From positions 1-5,405 of the forward strand of contig JALOSN010000098.1 of assembly GCA_025458415.1 (NCBI GenBank): a DNA stretch of 5,405 nucleotides. Direction: 5' to 3'. Position 1 is the first letter of the stretch, and each line of letters begins with the position of its first letter. A model generated the notes under the pieces. That model did not search any database. It was not told the origin of the DNA and saw only the letters and a program-made list of their open reading frames with translations. This stretch comes from Hydrogenophaga sp. (GTDB lineage Bacteria > Pseudomonadota > Gammaproteobacteria > Burkholderiales > Burkholderiaceae_C). Of this stretch, positions 1 to 4,961 are shown in pieces. The translations under genes were made by a program, and so were the position numbers.

Positions 1-1
1 C

Positions 2-685
2 GCCGAGTACGCCAAGGAGATCGGCGCGCCGATCATCATGCACGACTACATCACCGGCGGCTTCTGTGCCAACACGGGCCTGGCGAACTGGTGCCGTGAC
101 AACGGCATGCTGCTGCACATCCACCGCGCCATGCACGCGGTGATCGATCGCAACCCGCACCACGGCATCCATTTCCGTGTGCTGACCAAGATCCTGCGCC
201 TGTCGGGTGGTGACCACCTGCACACCGGCACCGTGGTGGGCAAGCTTGAAGGGGACCGCGCCTCGACGCTGGGCTGGATCGACCTGCTGCGCGAGAGCTT
301 CATTCCGGAGGACCGTTCGCGCGGCATCTTCTTCGACCAGGACTGGGGCTCCATGCCGGGTGCCCTGGCCGTGGCCTCAGGTGGGATCCATGTCTGGCAC
401 ATGCCTGCGCTGGTGACCATCTTCGGGGACGACTCGGTGCTGCAGTTCGGTGGCGGCACGCTCGGCCACCCTTGGGGCAATGCCGCCGGAGCCCATGCCA
501 ACCGCGTGGCCCTGGAGGCCTGCGTGCAGGCCCGCAACGAGGGCCGCCAGCTGGAGCGCGAGGGCAAGGAGATCCTGACCGCCGCGGCACAGCACTCCCC
601 CGAACTGAAGATCGCCATGGAGACCTGGAAGGAAATCAAGTTCGAGTTCGACACGGTGGACAAGCTGGACCTCGCCCACAAGTGA
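2..685 (+). CDS. cbbL: Rubisco large subunit, form IA (C-terminal 227 residues; 5' end outside window)
   Basis: Catalytic subunit of ribulose-1,5-bisphosphate carboxylase/oxygenase, which adds CO2 to RuBP in the Calvin cycle; here it is carboxysome cargo. The frame is open from base 2 to a TGA at 683-685, giving 227 codons, about half of the usual ~473. Aligned to spinach numbering (window residue + 253), I can see His294-Arg295 and His298 in LLHIHRAMHA, His327 in GGDHLHTG, loop-6 Lys334 in TVVGKLEG (codon 242-244), Ser379 in ASGGIHVWHM, and the phosphate-binding glycines in GGGTLGHPWGN. The activation lysine and the N-terminal domain lie upstream. No frameshift or lost active-site residue is seen. 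The C-terminus KFEFDTVDKLD resembles that of carboxysomal form IA enzymes. cbbS follows after 56 bases. Known: family and residue roles. Inferred: carboxysomal location, from the operon. Promoter and CbbR site are not in the window. Confidence 0.98.
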   Translation, partial: AEYAKEIGAPIIMHDYITGGFCANTGLANWCRDNGMLLHIHRAMHAVIDRNPHHGIHFRVLTKILRLSGGDHLHTGTVVGKLEGDRASTLGWIDLLRESFIPEDRSRGIFFDQDWGSMPGALAVASGGIHVWHMPALVTIFGDDSVLQFGGGTLGHPWGNAAGAHANRVALEACVQARNEGRQLEREGKEILTAAAQHSPELKIAMETWKEIKFEFDTVDKLDLAHK

Positions 686-728
686 GCGGCCTGCCGCCTG
701 ACCGAAGCCGATTCATCCCCTTGATCTG

Positions 729-733
729 AAGGA
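729..733 (+). promoter_or_regulatory. Ribosome binding site of cbbS
   Basis: AAGGA lies 8 bases before the ATG at 742 and supports that start. It is the only clear signal in the 56-base cbbL-cbbS gap, apart from a 4-bp inverted repeat (GCGG/CCGC, 686-697) right after the cbbL stop, which is too weak to call a terminator. Confidence 0.8.
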
Positions 734-741
734 ATTTCATC

Positions 742-1068
742 ATGGCCGTTCAAGCCTACAAGCAGACGCTCCGGTACGAGACCTTTTCTTTCCTGCCGCC
801 CATGACGCCGGACCAGGTGCGTCGCCAGATTGCCTATTGCATCGCACAGGGCTGGAATCCGGCAGTCGAGCACAGCGAGCGGGGAACCCCTGCGAGCGTG
901 AGCTTCTGGTACATGTGGAAGCTGCCCCTGTTCGGTGAACAGAACATCGACGCGGTGCTGGCCGAGATCGAGGCCTGCCATCGCGAGTTCCCGGATCACC
1001 TCGTGCGTTTTGTCGCCTACGACAACTATGCCCAGAGCCAGGGCATGGCCTTTGTCGTGTATCGCTGA
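742..1068 (+). CDS. cbbS: Rubisco small subunit, form IA
   Basis: Small subunit of Rubisco; four-subunit caps at each end of the CbbL octamer stabilise the L8S8 enzyme. The product has 108 residues, normal for bacterial form I small subunits. Recognisable elements are the N-terminal ETFSFLPPMT, the helix with QIAYCIAQGWNPAVEH, the strand and loop SFWYMWKLPLFG, and the C-terminal strands VRFVAYDNYAQSQGMAFVVYR. The ATG at 742 has AAGGA 8 bases upstream and the following residues MAVQAYKQTLRYETF match the usual N-terminus. It sits between cbbL and csoS2, as in carboxysomal form IA operons. In Halothiobacillus the N-repeats of CsoS2 bind Rubisco at a site formed by both subunits (family knowledge), so this protein probably also forms part of the scaffold docking surface. 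No anomalies are seen. Confidence 0.98.
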   Translation: MAVQAYKQTLRYETFSFLPPMTPDQVRRQIAYCIAQGWNPAVEHSERGTPASVSFWYMWKLPLFGEQNIDAVLAEIEACHREFPDHLVRFVAYDNYAQSQGMAFVVYR

Positions 1069-1102
1069 CAACCCCTTTGTGCAAGCGTTTCGACAACGGA
1101 CC

Positions 1103-1107
1103 GGGAG
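1103..1107 (+). promoter_or_regulatory. Ribosome binding site of csoS2 (decides the start)
   Basis: GGGAG is 7 bases before the ATG at 1115. The csoS2 frame is open further upstream, to 935, but that part overlaps cbbS in another frame. The MNPAAYSSS start after the cbbS stop, with this site, is the natural one. Confidence 0.7.
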
Positions 1108-1114
1108 CCCGACC

Positions 1115-2737
1115 ATGAATCCAGCGGCCTATTCCAGCAGCACCCCCGGCGCGACCCTGTCGGGCCGCGATCTGGCCCGGCAACGGCGCGCCGCCCTGGC
1201 GTCCCGGGGACGTACGGCCCTGGTCAAGACCTCGTCCGTGGTATCTCGCGCCGCATCCGCGCAAGCCCAGAGCATGTCGCCCTGCGCGGGCTGTTCCTGC
1301 GGAGTGGGACTTTCGTGCGGCGGTGCATGCCAGGCAGCGGCAACGCCAGTGCATGCCACCAGCGTGTCCCGTCCGGCCGGGACCGCCGCAGCCAACGGGC
1401 GTGACGCCGCCCGCGCCCGGCGCGAGGCGATGGCCCGCCATGGCAAAAGCGGGCTGGCGACGGCAGCCGCCACCCAGCCCAGGCCGAGCGGGCGCGTGCG
1501 CACGCGGCCGACGCGGGTCGACCTGCCCGCCATCGACACCAGCCACACCCAGCAGGGGCAGCGGGTCACCGGCCTGCCGTCCCAGCGCGGTGCCAGGGTC
1601 ACCGGCAACGAGGCGGGCACCTGCCGCAGCATCACCGGTGACGAGTATCTGGGGGTCGAGGATGTCGATCGGTTCTGCGCGGAGCGACCGGCGGCCGGGG
1701 CGGTCGGGCGGGAGCCGGTGCGACGGGACGAGAAACGCGGGGTGACAGGCCCGTCAATGGGGGCGGACACGCGCGTGACCGGCCAGGAAACAGGCCTTTG
1801 CCGGAGCGTGACCGGAACGCAGTACCTGTCGCCACAGGATCGGGAGCGCTGTGTTGCGCACCCGCCCAGCCATCCGCACAAGGTCAGCGTGATGTCCAGC
1901 CGTGGCCAGCAGACAGTCACCGGGACATCGGTCGGCCAGGGCCGCCAGAAGGTCACGGGAACCGAAGCGGGTGCCTCCCGGTCCCTGAGCGGCAGCCAGT
2001 ACGCGGTGGCACGCCCGGGCCGTTCGGGTCTGACCGAGGCGGGCTGGCGTGTGCAGGCGCTGACAGGTGATGTGCCCGGTGTCGGCGGCGGTGACATCAC
2101 CGGGGATGAGCGGGGTGCCTGCGAGCCGGTCACCGGCACGGCCTACACGGGTCCCGACAACCTGCATGCCTCGTGCACCGTGAGCAGCCGCTGGCTCAGG
2201 CGCTTTCCGGAAGCGGTCGTCGAGCCTGTGGAGGCGGCGCCGGCCGACTTCAGCATCCAGACGCCCGCCCGCCAGGCCGACAGCCGCCGGCAGCAGGACA
2301 TCACCGGTTTGCCCTCTCAGGCCGAGGACCGCATCACTGGTCCCGGGAACAAGGCCGGCGGATTGATCACGGGCACACCGGAGTTCCGTCACCGCGGAGC
2401 CCAGGTCGCGGCCTGGGCCACGCCTGGAAGGTCCGATCCGCCGATCGATGTCGCGGCATCGCCGCAGCCCGGCCGGCTGACCGGTGAAGGCAGCCAGCGT
2501 GGCGTGCGCGTCACCGGCGACGCCTGGAGTTCGGCAGGCCGTGTCACCGGCACCGAAGGGGCGTCGTCGTCCACGCGCAACCCGTCGCAACGCGGCGAAC
2601 CGCGGGGCGCCGGTGTGGATGCCCGCGCGCTGCGGGACGTGCCACGGCCGGAGATCAAACCCAGCCGGGTCACCGGCTCGTCCGGTAACACCGAGCGGGG
2701 AGCCACGGTGACGCTCTCCGGTGGTGCCCGAGGCTGA
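1115..2737 (+). CDS. csoS2: Carboxysome scaffold protein CsoS2, compact form (540 aa)
   Basis: Intrinsically disordered scaffold that condenses Rubisco and ties it to the shell. The N-region holds two copies of the Rubisco-binding helix motif, residues 17-36 (GRDLARQRRAALASRGRT) and 95-114 (GRDAARARREAMARHGKS), separated by a five-cysteine cluster (57-72). The M-region (151-354) has four repeats, each with three V/I/L-T/S-G motifs; three carry a Cys pair (170/188, 229/246, 336/354) and the third has none. The C-region contains ADFSIQTPAR (377-386), two Cys-free triple-motif repeats (396-426 and 455-494) and a terminal peptide ending TVTLSGGARG, close to the Halothiobacillus C-terminus. As I recall that protein, it has ~869 residues with four N- and six M-repeats, so this one is markedly reduced. 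The start at 1115 has GGGAG upstream; an upstream in-frame extension would lie inside cbbS. I saw no obvious slippery heptamer for the frameshift known in some homologues. Gap to csoSCA is 10 bases. Confidence 0.97.
   Translation: MNPAAYSSSTPGATLSGRDLARQRRAALASRGRTALVKTSSVVSRAASAQAQSMSPCAGCSCGVGLSCGGACQAAATPVHATSVSRPAGTAAANGRDAARARREAMARHGKSGLATAAATQPRPSGRVRTRPTRVDLPAIDTSHTQQGQRVTGLPSQRGARVTGNEAGTCRSITGDEYLGVEDVDRFCAERPAAGAVGREPVRRDEKRGVTGPSMGADTRVTGQETGLCRSVTGTQYLSPQDRERCVAHPPSHPHKVSVMSSRGQQTVTGTSVGQGRQKVTGTEAGASRSLSGSQYAVARPGRSGLTEAGWRVQALTGDVPGVGGGDITGDERGACEPVTGTAYTGPDNLHASCTVSSRWLRRFPEAVVEPVEAAPADFSIQTPARQADSRRQQDITGLPSQAEDRITGPGNKAGGLITGTPEFRHRGAQVAAWATPGRSDPPIDVAASPQPGRLTGEGSQRGVRVTGDAWSSAGRVTGTEGASSSTRNPSQRGEPRGAGVDARALRDVPRPEIKPSRVTGSSGNTERGATVTLSGGARG
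1163..1222 (+). repeat. CsoS2 N-repeat 1 (Rubisco-binding motif)
   Basis: Encodes residues 17-36 of CsoS2, a basic amphipathic helix motif GRDLARQRRAALASRGRT. It aligns without gaps to the second copy at 1397-1456, with 11 of 20 residues identical, including the RR pair and the following Gly-basic element. In Halothiobacillus this motif binds the Rubisco surface. Confidence 0.9.
1397..1456 (+). repeat. CsoS2 N-repeat 2 (Rubisco-binding motif)
   Basis: Encodes residues 95-114 of CsoS2, GRDAARARREAMARHGKS. It is the second and last recognisable N-repeat; no further RR-containing helix motif is found before the first VTG motif at residue 151. Confidence 0.9.
1565..1678 (+). repeat. CsoS2 M-repeat 1
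   Basis: Residues 151-188: VTG, VTG and ITG motifs spaced by about 10 residues, then DEYLG and the Cys pair C170/C188. This is the canonical M-repeat layout that contacts CsoS1 hexamers. Confidence 0.9.
1742..1852 (+). repeat. CsoS2 M-repeat 2
   Basis: Residues 210-246: three VTG motifs, TQYLS and the Cys pair C229/C246. Same spacing as repeat 1, but one residue shorter between the cysteines. Confidence 0.9.
1916..2002 (+). repeat. CsoS2 M-repeat 3 (cysteine-free)
   Basis: Residues 268-296: VTG, VTG, then LSG followed by SQYA. Both cysteine positions are lost (GASRS instead of the usual G-x-C). As I recall the Halothiobacillus sequence, its third M-repeat also lacks the Cys pair, so this may be a conserved specialised position. 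Confidence 0.85.
2060..2176 (+). repeat. CsoS2 M-repeat 4
   Basis: Residues 316-354: LTG, ITG and VTG, with GDERGACEPVTGTAY and Cys pair C336/C354. The GDERG-x-C-x-PVTG core is most like the last (sixth) M-repeat of Halothiobacillus CsoS2 as I recall it. Confidence 0.88.
2300..2392 (+). repeat. CsoS2 C-region repeat with ITGTPEFRH
   Basis: Residues 396-426: three ITG motifs, RITGPGNKAGGLITGTPEFR. It directly follows ADFSIQTPAR and matches the conserved C-region repeat of CsoS2 that anchors the scaffold to the shell. It has no cysteines. Confidence 0.88.
2477..2596 (+). repeat. CsoS2 C-region repeat with TGDAW and RNPSQRG
   Basis: Residues 455-494: LTG, VTG and VTG motifs (GEGSQRGVRVTGDAWSSAG, then VTGTEG), ending in RNPSQRG. 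This corresponds to the last C-repeat before the terminal peptide in known CsoS2 proteins. Confidence 0.88.
2669..2734 (+). repeat. CsoS2 C-terminal peptide
   Basis: Residues 519-540: VTGSSGNTERG followed by TVTLSGGARG. It is nearly the same as the C-terminal peptide of other CsoS2 proteins, which is needed for shell attachment and works as an encapsulation signal (family knowledge). It is the best conserved part of this protein. Confidence 0.9.
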
Positions 2738-2747
2738 CCGCTGACCA

Positions 2748-4319
2748 ATGGCCATTCCAGCCATGAACACCCACAAGCGCCAGCTCGCCCTGCGTCGTGT
2801 CCGCGATACCGCGGCCCATGCCAGCGCGGTCGCGCGTGCGTCGGTGATCCGGGCGGCGAGCTTGGCGCCTGAAGCGACGCGGCCTCACCCGGCTTGCGTG
2901 CCGGGTGAGGGGCGCAGCTGCGAGCACCCACTGGTGGACCGAGATGTGAATGCGGCCCTGTACCGGTACGAGCAGACCATTCAGGGGCGCTTTGGCGCCA
3001 TCGAGGAAGTGCTGCGCGCCCTGTCTGCGCGCCAGCACGACCAGGATTTCGCCCGGCAGGCGCAGGCCGTGTCCGAGCAGCGCCTGGGTTTTCGCTGGCC
3101 CGACGAGGCCCTGGACAACGCCTGGGTATCGGGGGTGGACATGGCCGGCCTGTACGCCTACGGCACATTCAAGGCCATCGGCCGTTGCATCGAAGGCGTT
3201 GACGCCGACCAGGCGCCCTGGCGTACCCGTTTGCCGGTTCAGCCGGATGTGCTGCGGGCCTGTGGCTACCACACGGTGGACATCAGTCCCTGTGCGGACG
3301 GGCGCCTTCAGGGCCTGCTGCCTTTCATTCTGCGCACCGCCGCCAGCGAGGGCGTGCTGCTCAAGGCCTATGCGGGCGCCCTGTTCGATATCGAGAACGA
3401 CGTGGCCGACTGGAGCCAGCGCCAGCTCGAACGCATCGTGGCCGGGGAAGACGGGCAGCTGAACCACCTCAAGGTGGCGGTCTACCATTTCAGCTCGTCC
3501 AGCGCCTGTGACCAGGGCTGCGCCGCACACGGCAGCCAGGATGCGGTGGCGATGGCCGAGGCCATCGGGCGGCTGCAGGGGCTGCACCAGGCAGTGGCCG
3601 AGCAGTTCGGCCCCGACCGGGCGCCGGATCTGATGCTCATGGGACTGGACACCGATCTGGATGCCATCCGCATCCACCTGCCGGATGTGCGGGGACGCAT
3701 CCACACCGACCGGTTTCTGGACAGCGCCAGCCTGTACCGCGAGACGGTGGGCATGGAGGCCGAGCGGGCCATGGACCATATCCGGCGGGCGGTGGCGGGG
3801 CATGTGCACGACCTGGGCGGGCTGGGCGCCCGGGGCGGGGCGCACGGCATGCAGGCCCTGGCCGGTGCGTGGCTGGTCGCCAACCTGTCACAGATCGAAT
3901 ACGTGATCGAGCACCACGCCGGCCGCTACGCCGTGATCGGACACGACGAGCACTTCATCTGTGCCGGCGACATGCTGGAGCAGCTGCAGCTGCGCAACCA
4001 GTTCTATTACGCCCACCTCGACACGGTGGAGGAGGGGGCTGCCGACCTGGATGTGGGGGTGCGCATCTTCACCGCACTGAACATGCGACGCGGCCTGCCT
4101 CTGCCGGTGCTGGTGCACTTCACTTACGCGTCTGCCGTGCCGGGGTCTCGCGAGCGCGCGGTCCAGCGTGGCCGCCGGGTGGCCGCTGCGGTCCAGGCGC
4201 GCTACCCCGATCTGCACAGGCGCGGTCTGCTGCACTGCGAGGTGGCTGTGAGCGACCGGCGTGGCCGCGAGCGCCCGAGCTTTGTTGGGCTGGGTGACCA
4301 GCTCCACCCCACGCACTGA
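2748..4319 (+). CDS. csoSCA: Carboxysomal carbonic anhydrase CsoSCA (CsoS3)
   Basis: Zinc enzyme inside the shell that turns bicarbonate into CO2 for Rubisco. It is a divergent beta-type (formerly epsilon) carbonic anhydrase of 523 residues, against about 514 in Halothiobacillus. Domains by analogy: a basic, low-complexity N-terminus (1-60) that in Halothiobacillus binds Rubisco, a helical domain (about 60-150), the catalytic domain (about 155-400) and a C-terminal pseudo-domain without zinc site. Visible ligands are Cys182 in SPCADGRLQG, His247 in AVYHFSS and Cys258 in DQGCAAHG; the 11-residue His-to-Cys spacing equals H242/C253. Catalytic Asp184 and Arg186 are intact. The ATG at 2748 follows csoS2 by 10 bases. 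ATG 2763 is an alternative start five codons later. Neither has a good Shine-Dalgarno; the nearest, GAGG at 2730-2733, is 14 bases before 2748. A strong hairpin lies within codons 46-55. Weak initiation would fit a low-copy enzyme (inference). Confidence 0.97.
   Translation: MAIPAMNTHKRQLALRRVRDTAAHASAVARASVIRAASLAPEATRPHPACVPGEGRSCEHPLVDRDVNAALYRYEQTIQGRFGAIEEVLRALSARQHDQDFARQAQAVSEQRLGFRWPDEALDNAWVSGVDMAGLYAYGTFKAIGRCIEGVDADQAPWRTRLPVQPDVLRACGYHTVDISPCADGRLQGLLPFILRTAASEGVLLKAYAGALFDIENDVADWSQRQLERIVAGEDGQLNHLKVAVYHFSSSSACDQGCAAHGSQDAVAMAEAIGRLQGLHQAVAEQFGPDRAPDLMLMGLDTDLDAIRIHLPDVRGRIHTDRFLDSASLYRETVGMEAERAMDHIRRAVAGHVHDLGGLGARGGAHGMQALAGAWLVANLSQIEYVIEHHAGRYAVIGHDEHFICAGDMLEQLQLRNQFYYAHLDTVEEGAADLDVGVRIFTALNMRRGLPLPVLVHFTYASAVPGSRERAVQRGRRVAAAVQARYPDLHRRGLLHCEVAVSDRRGRERPSFVGLGDQLHPTH
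2883..2910 (+). repeat. Perfect 11-bp inverted repeat (hairpin) inside csoSCA
   Basis: CCTCACCCGGC at 2883-2893 pairs with GCCGGGTGAGG at 2900-2910 around the 6-base loop TTGCGT. The stem is fully complementary and G+C-rich. It lies in codons 46-55 of csoSCA, in the probably disordered linker after the N-terminus. It is followed by GGGGCGC, not by a T run, so it is not an intrinsic terminator. Its function is unknown. Confidence 0.85.
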
Positions 4320-4323
4320 GGGC

Positions 4324-4329
4324 AGGAGA
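4324..4329 (+). promoter_or_regulatory. Ribosome binding site of csoS4A
   Basis: AGGAGA is 5 bases before the ATG at 4335, in the 15-base gap after the csoSCA stop. It is far stronger than anything in front of csoSCA. Confidence 0.8.
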
Positions 4330-4334
4330 GCGAC

Positions 4335-4592
4335 ATGAAGATCATGCGTGTGGAGAAAACCCTGGTCTCGACCAACCGCATCGATGCGTTCGGTCACAGG
4401 CCGCTGCTGGTGGTGCAGGAGAAGACCGGAGGCGCCCGAAGCGTGGCGGTCGATGCGGTGGGCTGCGTGCCCGGCGACTGGGTGATCTGTGTCGGCTCGT
4501 CCGCTGCGCGCGATGCGGCGGGCGCCAAGGACTTTCCTTCTGACCTGACCATCGTCGGGATCATCGACCAGTGGTCGGGGGAGGGTGCCTGA
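4335..4592 (+). CDS. csoS4A: Carboxysome shell vertex protein CsoS4A (pentameric, EutN/CcmL family)
   Basis: Pentameric shell protein (BMC-P) that closes the twelve vertices of the icosahedral carboxysome and limits gas leakage. The product has 85 residues, against 83 in Halothiobacillus as I recall. It starts MKIMRVEKTLVSTNRI and carries PLLVVQE, the segment VAVDAVGCVPGDWVICVGSS, AARDAAG, and the family C-terminal signature SDLTIVGIIDQW. It has no signal peptide or membrane segment and is a small beta-barrel protein. The ATG at 4335 has AGGAGA 5 bases upstream. The stop TGA (4590-4592) is one base from the csoS4B ATG, so the two vertex genes are probably translationally coupled. Nothing in the sequence is unusual. 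Confidence 0.96.
   Translation: MKIMRVEKTLVSTNRIDAFGHRPLLVVQEKTGGARSVAVDAVGCVPGDWVICVGSSAARDAAGAKDFPSDLTIVGIIDQWSGEGA
4577..4585 (+). promoter_or_regulatory. Ribosome binding site of csoS4B (decides the start)
   Basis: GGGGGAGGG overlaps the last codons of csoS4A and ends 8 bases before the ATG at 4594. This favours the ATG over an in-frame GTG at 4585, which would put the ribosome site inside its own start. Confidence 0.7.
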
Positions 4593-4593
4593 G

Positions 4594-4908
4594 ATGGACA
4601 TCCTGCGCGTGGAAGACGAGCTGGTCTGCACCCGTCGTGTGCCGGGTTTGGGCAGCCATGCCCTGCGGGTGGTGCGCAGCACCGCCGGGGTGGTGTCGGT
4701 GGCCACCGATGCGGTCGGTGCACCGGTCGGCCGCTGGGTGTTTGCCACCACCGGTACCGCTGCGCGGCTGGCCATGCCCGGCGCCGACACCACGACCGAT
4801 CTGACGATCTGCGGAATCATCGACCAGTGGGGCCACGACGATGCGCCACCGGTTGACGCGAAGGACCCGGGGCTGGCCGGGATCAATCATCCAGCCACGA
4901 AGACCTGA
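4594..4908 (+). CDS. csoS4B: Carboxysome shell vertex protein CsoS4B, with C-terminal extension
   Basis: Second pentameric vertex protein (EutN/CcmL family), 104 residues. It begins MDILRVEDELVCTRRVPGL and has VSVATDAVGAPVGRWVF, GTAARLAM and the signature TTDLTICGIIDQW ending at Trp79. Known CsoS4B proteins stop about there (81 residues in Halothiobacillus as I recall). Here a 25-residue hydrophilic tail follows (80-104: GHDDAPPVDAKDPG and on to PATKT). The start is the ATG at 4594, one base after the csoS4A stop, with a purine-rich site 8 bases upstream; a GTG at 4585 would add three residues. The pair csoS4A-csoS4B is the standard arrangement. Whether the tail is functional or results from loss of an earlier stop cannot be told from the window. 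Confidence is high for the family and lower for the tail's role. Confidence 0.94.
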   Translation: MDILRVEDELVCTRRVPGLGSHALRVVRSTAGVVSVATDAVGAPVGRWVFATTGTAARLAMPGADTTTDLTICGIIDQWGHDDAPPVDAKDPGLAGINHPATKT

Positions 4909-4940
4909 TTTTTTTGCAACCCAGTCTGGGCGATGCCCGG
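4909..4940 (+). other. T7 tract and small hairpin between csoS4B and csoS1
   Basis: Seven T residues (4909-4915) begin at the base after the csoS4B stop. Ahead lies an inverted repeat GGCTGG/CCAGCC (4871-4876, 4891-4896) with a 14-base loop, but 12 bases separate it from the T run, so it is not a standard terminator. Behind, CTGGGC-GAT-GCCCGG (4926-4940) can form a 6-bp stem with one G-U pair, just before the csoS1 ribosome site. Partial termination, RNA processing or protection of the shell-gene message are possible; none is shown. Confidence 0.4.
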
Positions 4941-4947
4941 CGCAATT

Positions 4948-4954
4948 GAAGGAG
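4948..4954 (+). promoter_or_regulatory. Ribosome binding site of the first csoS1 gene
   Basis: GAAGGAG is 7 bases before the ATG at 4962. It is the longest match to the Shine-Dalgarno consensus in the window, fitting the very high amount of shell hexamer required. Confidence 0.85.
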
Positions 4955-4961
4955 TACAGCA

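Noticed and set aside
935..1114. Upstream in-frame extension of csoS2 into cbbS
   Set aside because: This part overlaps the conserved end of cbbS in another frame; the ATG at 1115 has a ribosome site and gives an N-terminus of the expected CsoS2 type.
46..1116. Long minus-strand open frame of 356 codons opposite cbbL, cbbS and the start of csoS2
   Set aside because: It lies opposite clearly conserved genes, shows no recognisable domain and has an Arg/Ser/Pro-rich composition typical of antisense frames in G+C-rich DNA.
1565..2734. Repeated GTCACCGG-type octamers suggesting a DNA-level repeat array or CRISPR-like element
   Set aside because: They are in frame and encode the VTG motifs of CsoS2; spacing and codon variation follow the protein repeats, so no DNA-level array is needed.
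1115..2737. Programmed -1 frameshift site giving a short CsoS2 form
   Set aside because: Such a site is known in some homologues, but by eye I found no convincing X-XXY-YYZ slippery heptamer here. A proper scan with downstream RNA folding would be needed to exclude it.
1754..2776. Minus-strand open frame of 340 codons opposite csoS2
   Set aside because: Shadow of the repetitive csoS2 gene; no family motif, and no plausible ribosome site or operon context on that strand.
2670..3845. Minus-strand open frame of 391 codons opposite csoSCA
   Set aside because: csoSCA on the plus strand has all its zinc ligands and conserved domains; the antisense frame matches nothing I recognise.
3888..4886. 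Minus-strand open frame of 332 codons opposite csoSCA, csoS4A and csoS4B
   Set aside because: It spans three validated plus-strand genes and their junctions; a shadow caused by high G+C.
4871..4915. Intrinsic terminator after csoS4B
   Set aside because: The stem is only 6 bp with a 14-base loop and is separated by 12 bases from the T run; the operon clearly continues into csoS1.
4914..4949. Sigma-70 promoter before csoS1 (TTGCAA and an A/T-rich CAATTG)
   Set aside because: The spacing between the two elements is over 20 bases and the -10 match is poor.
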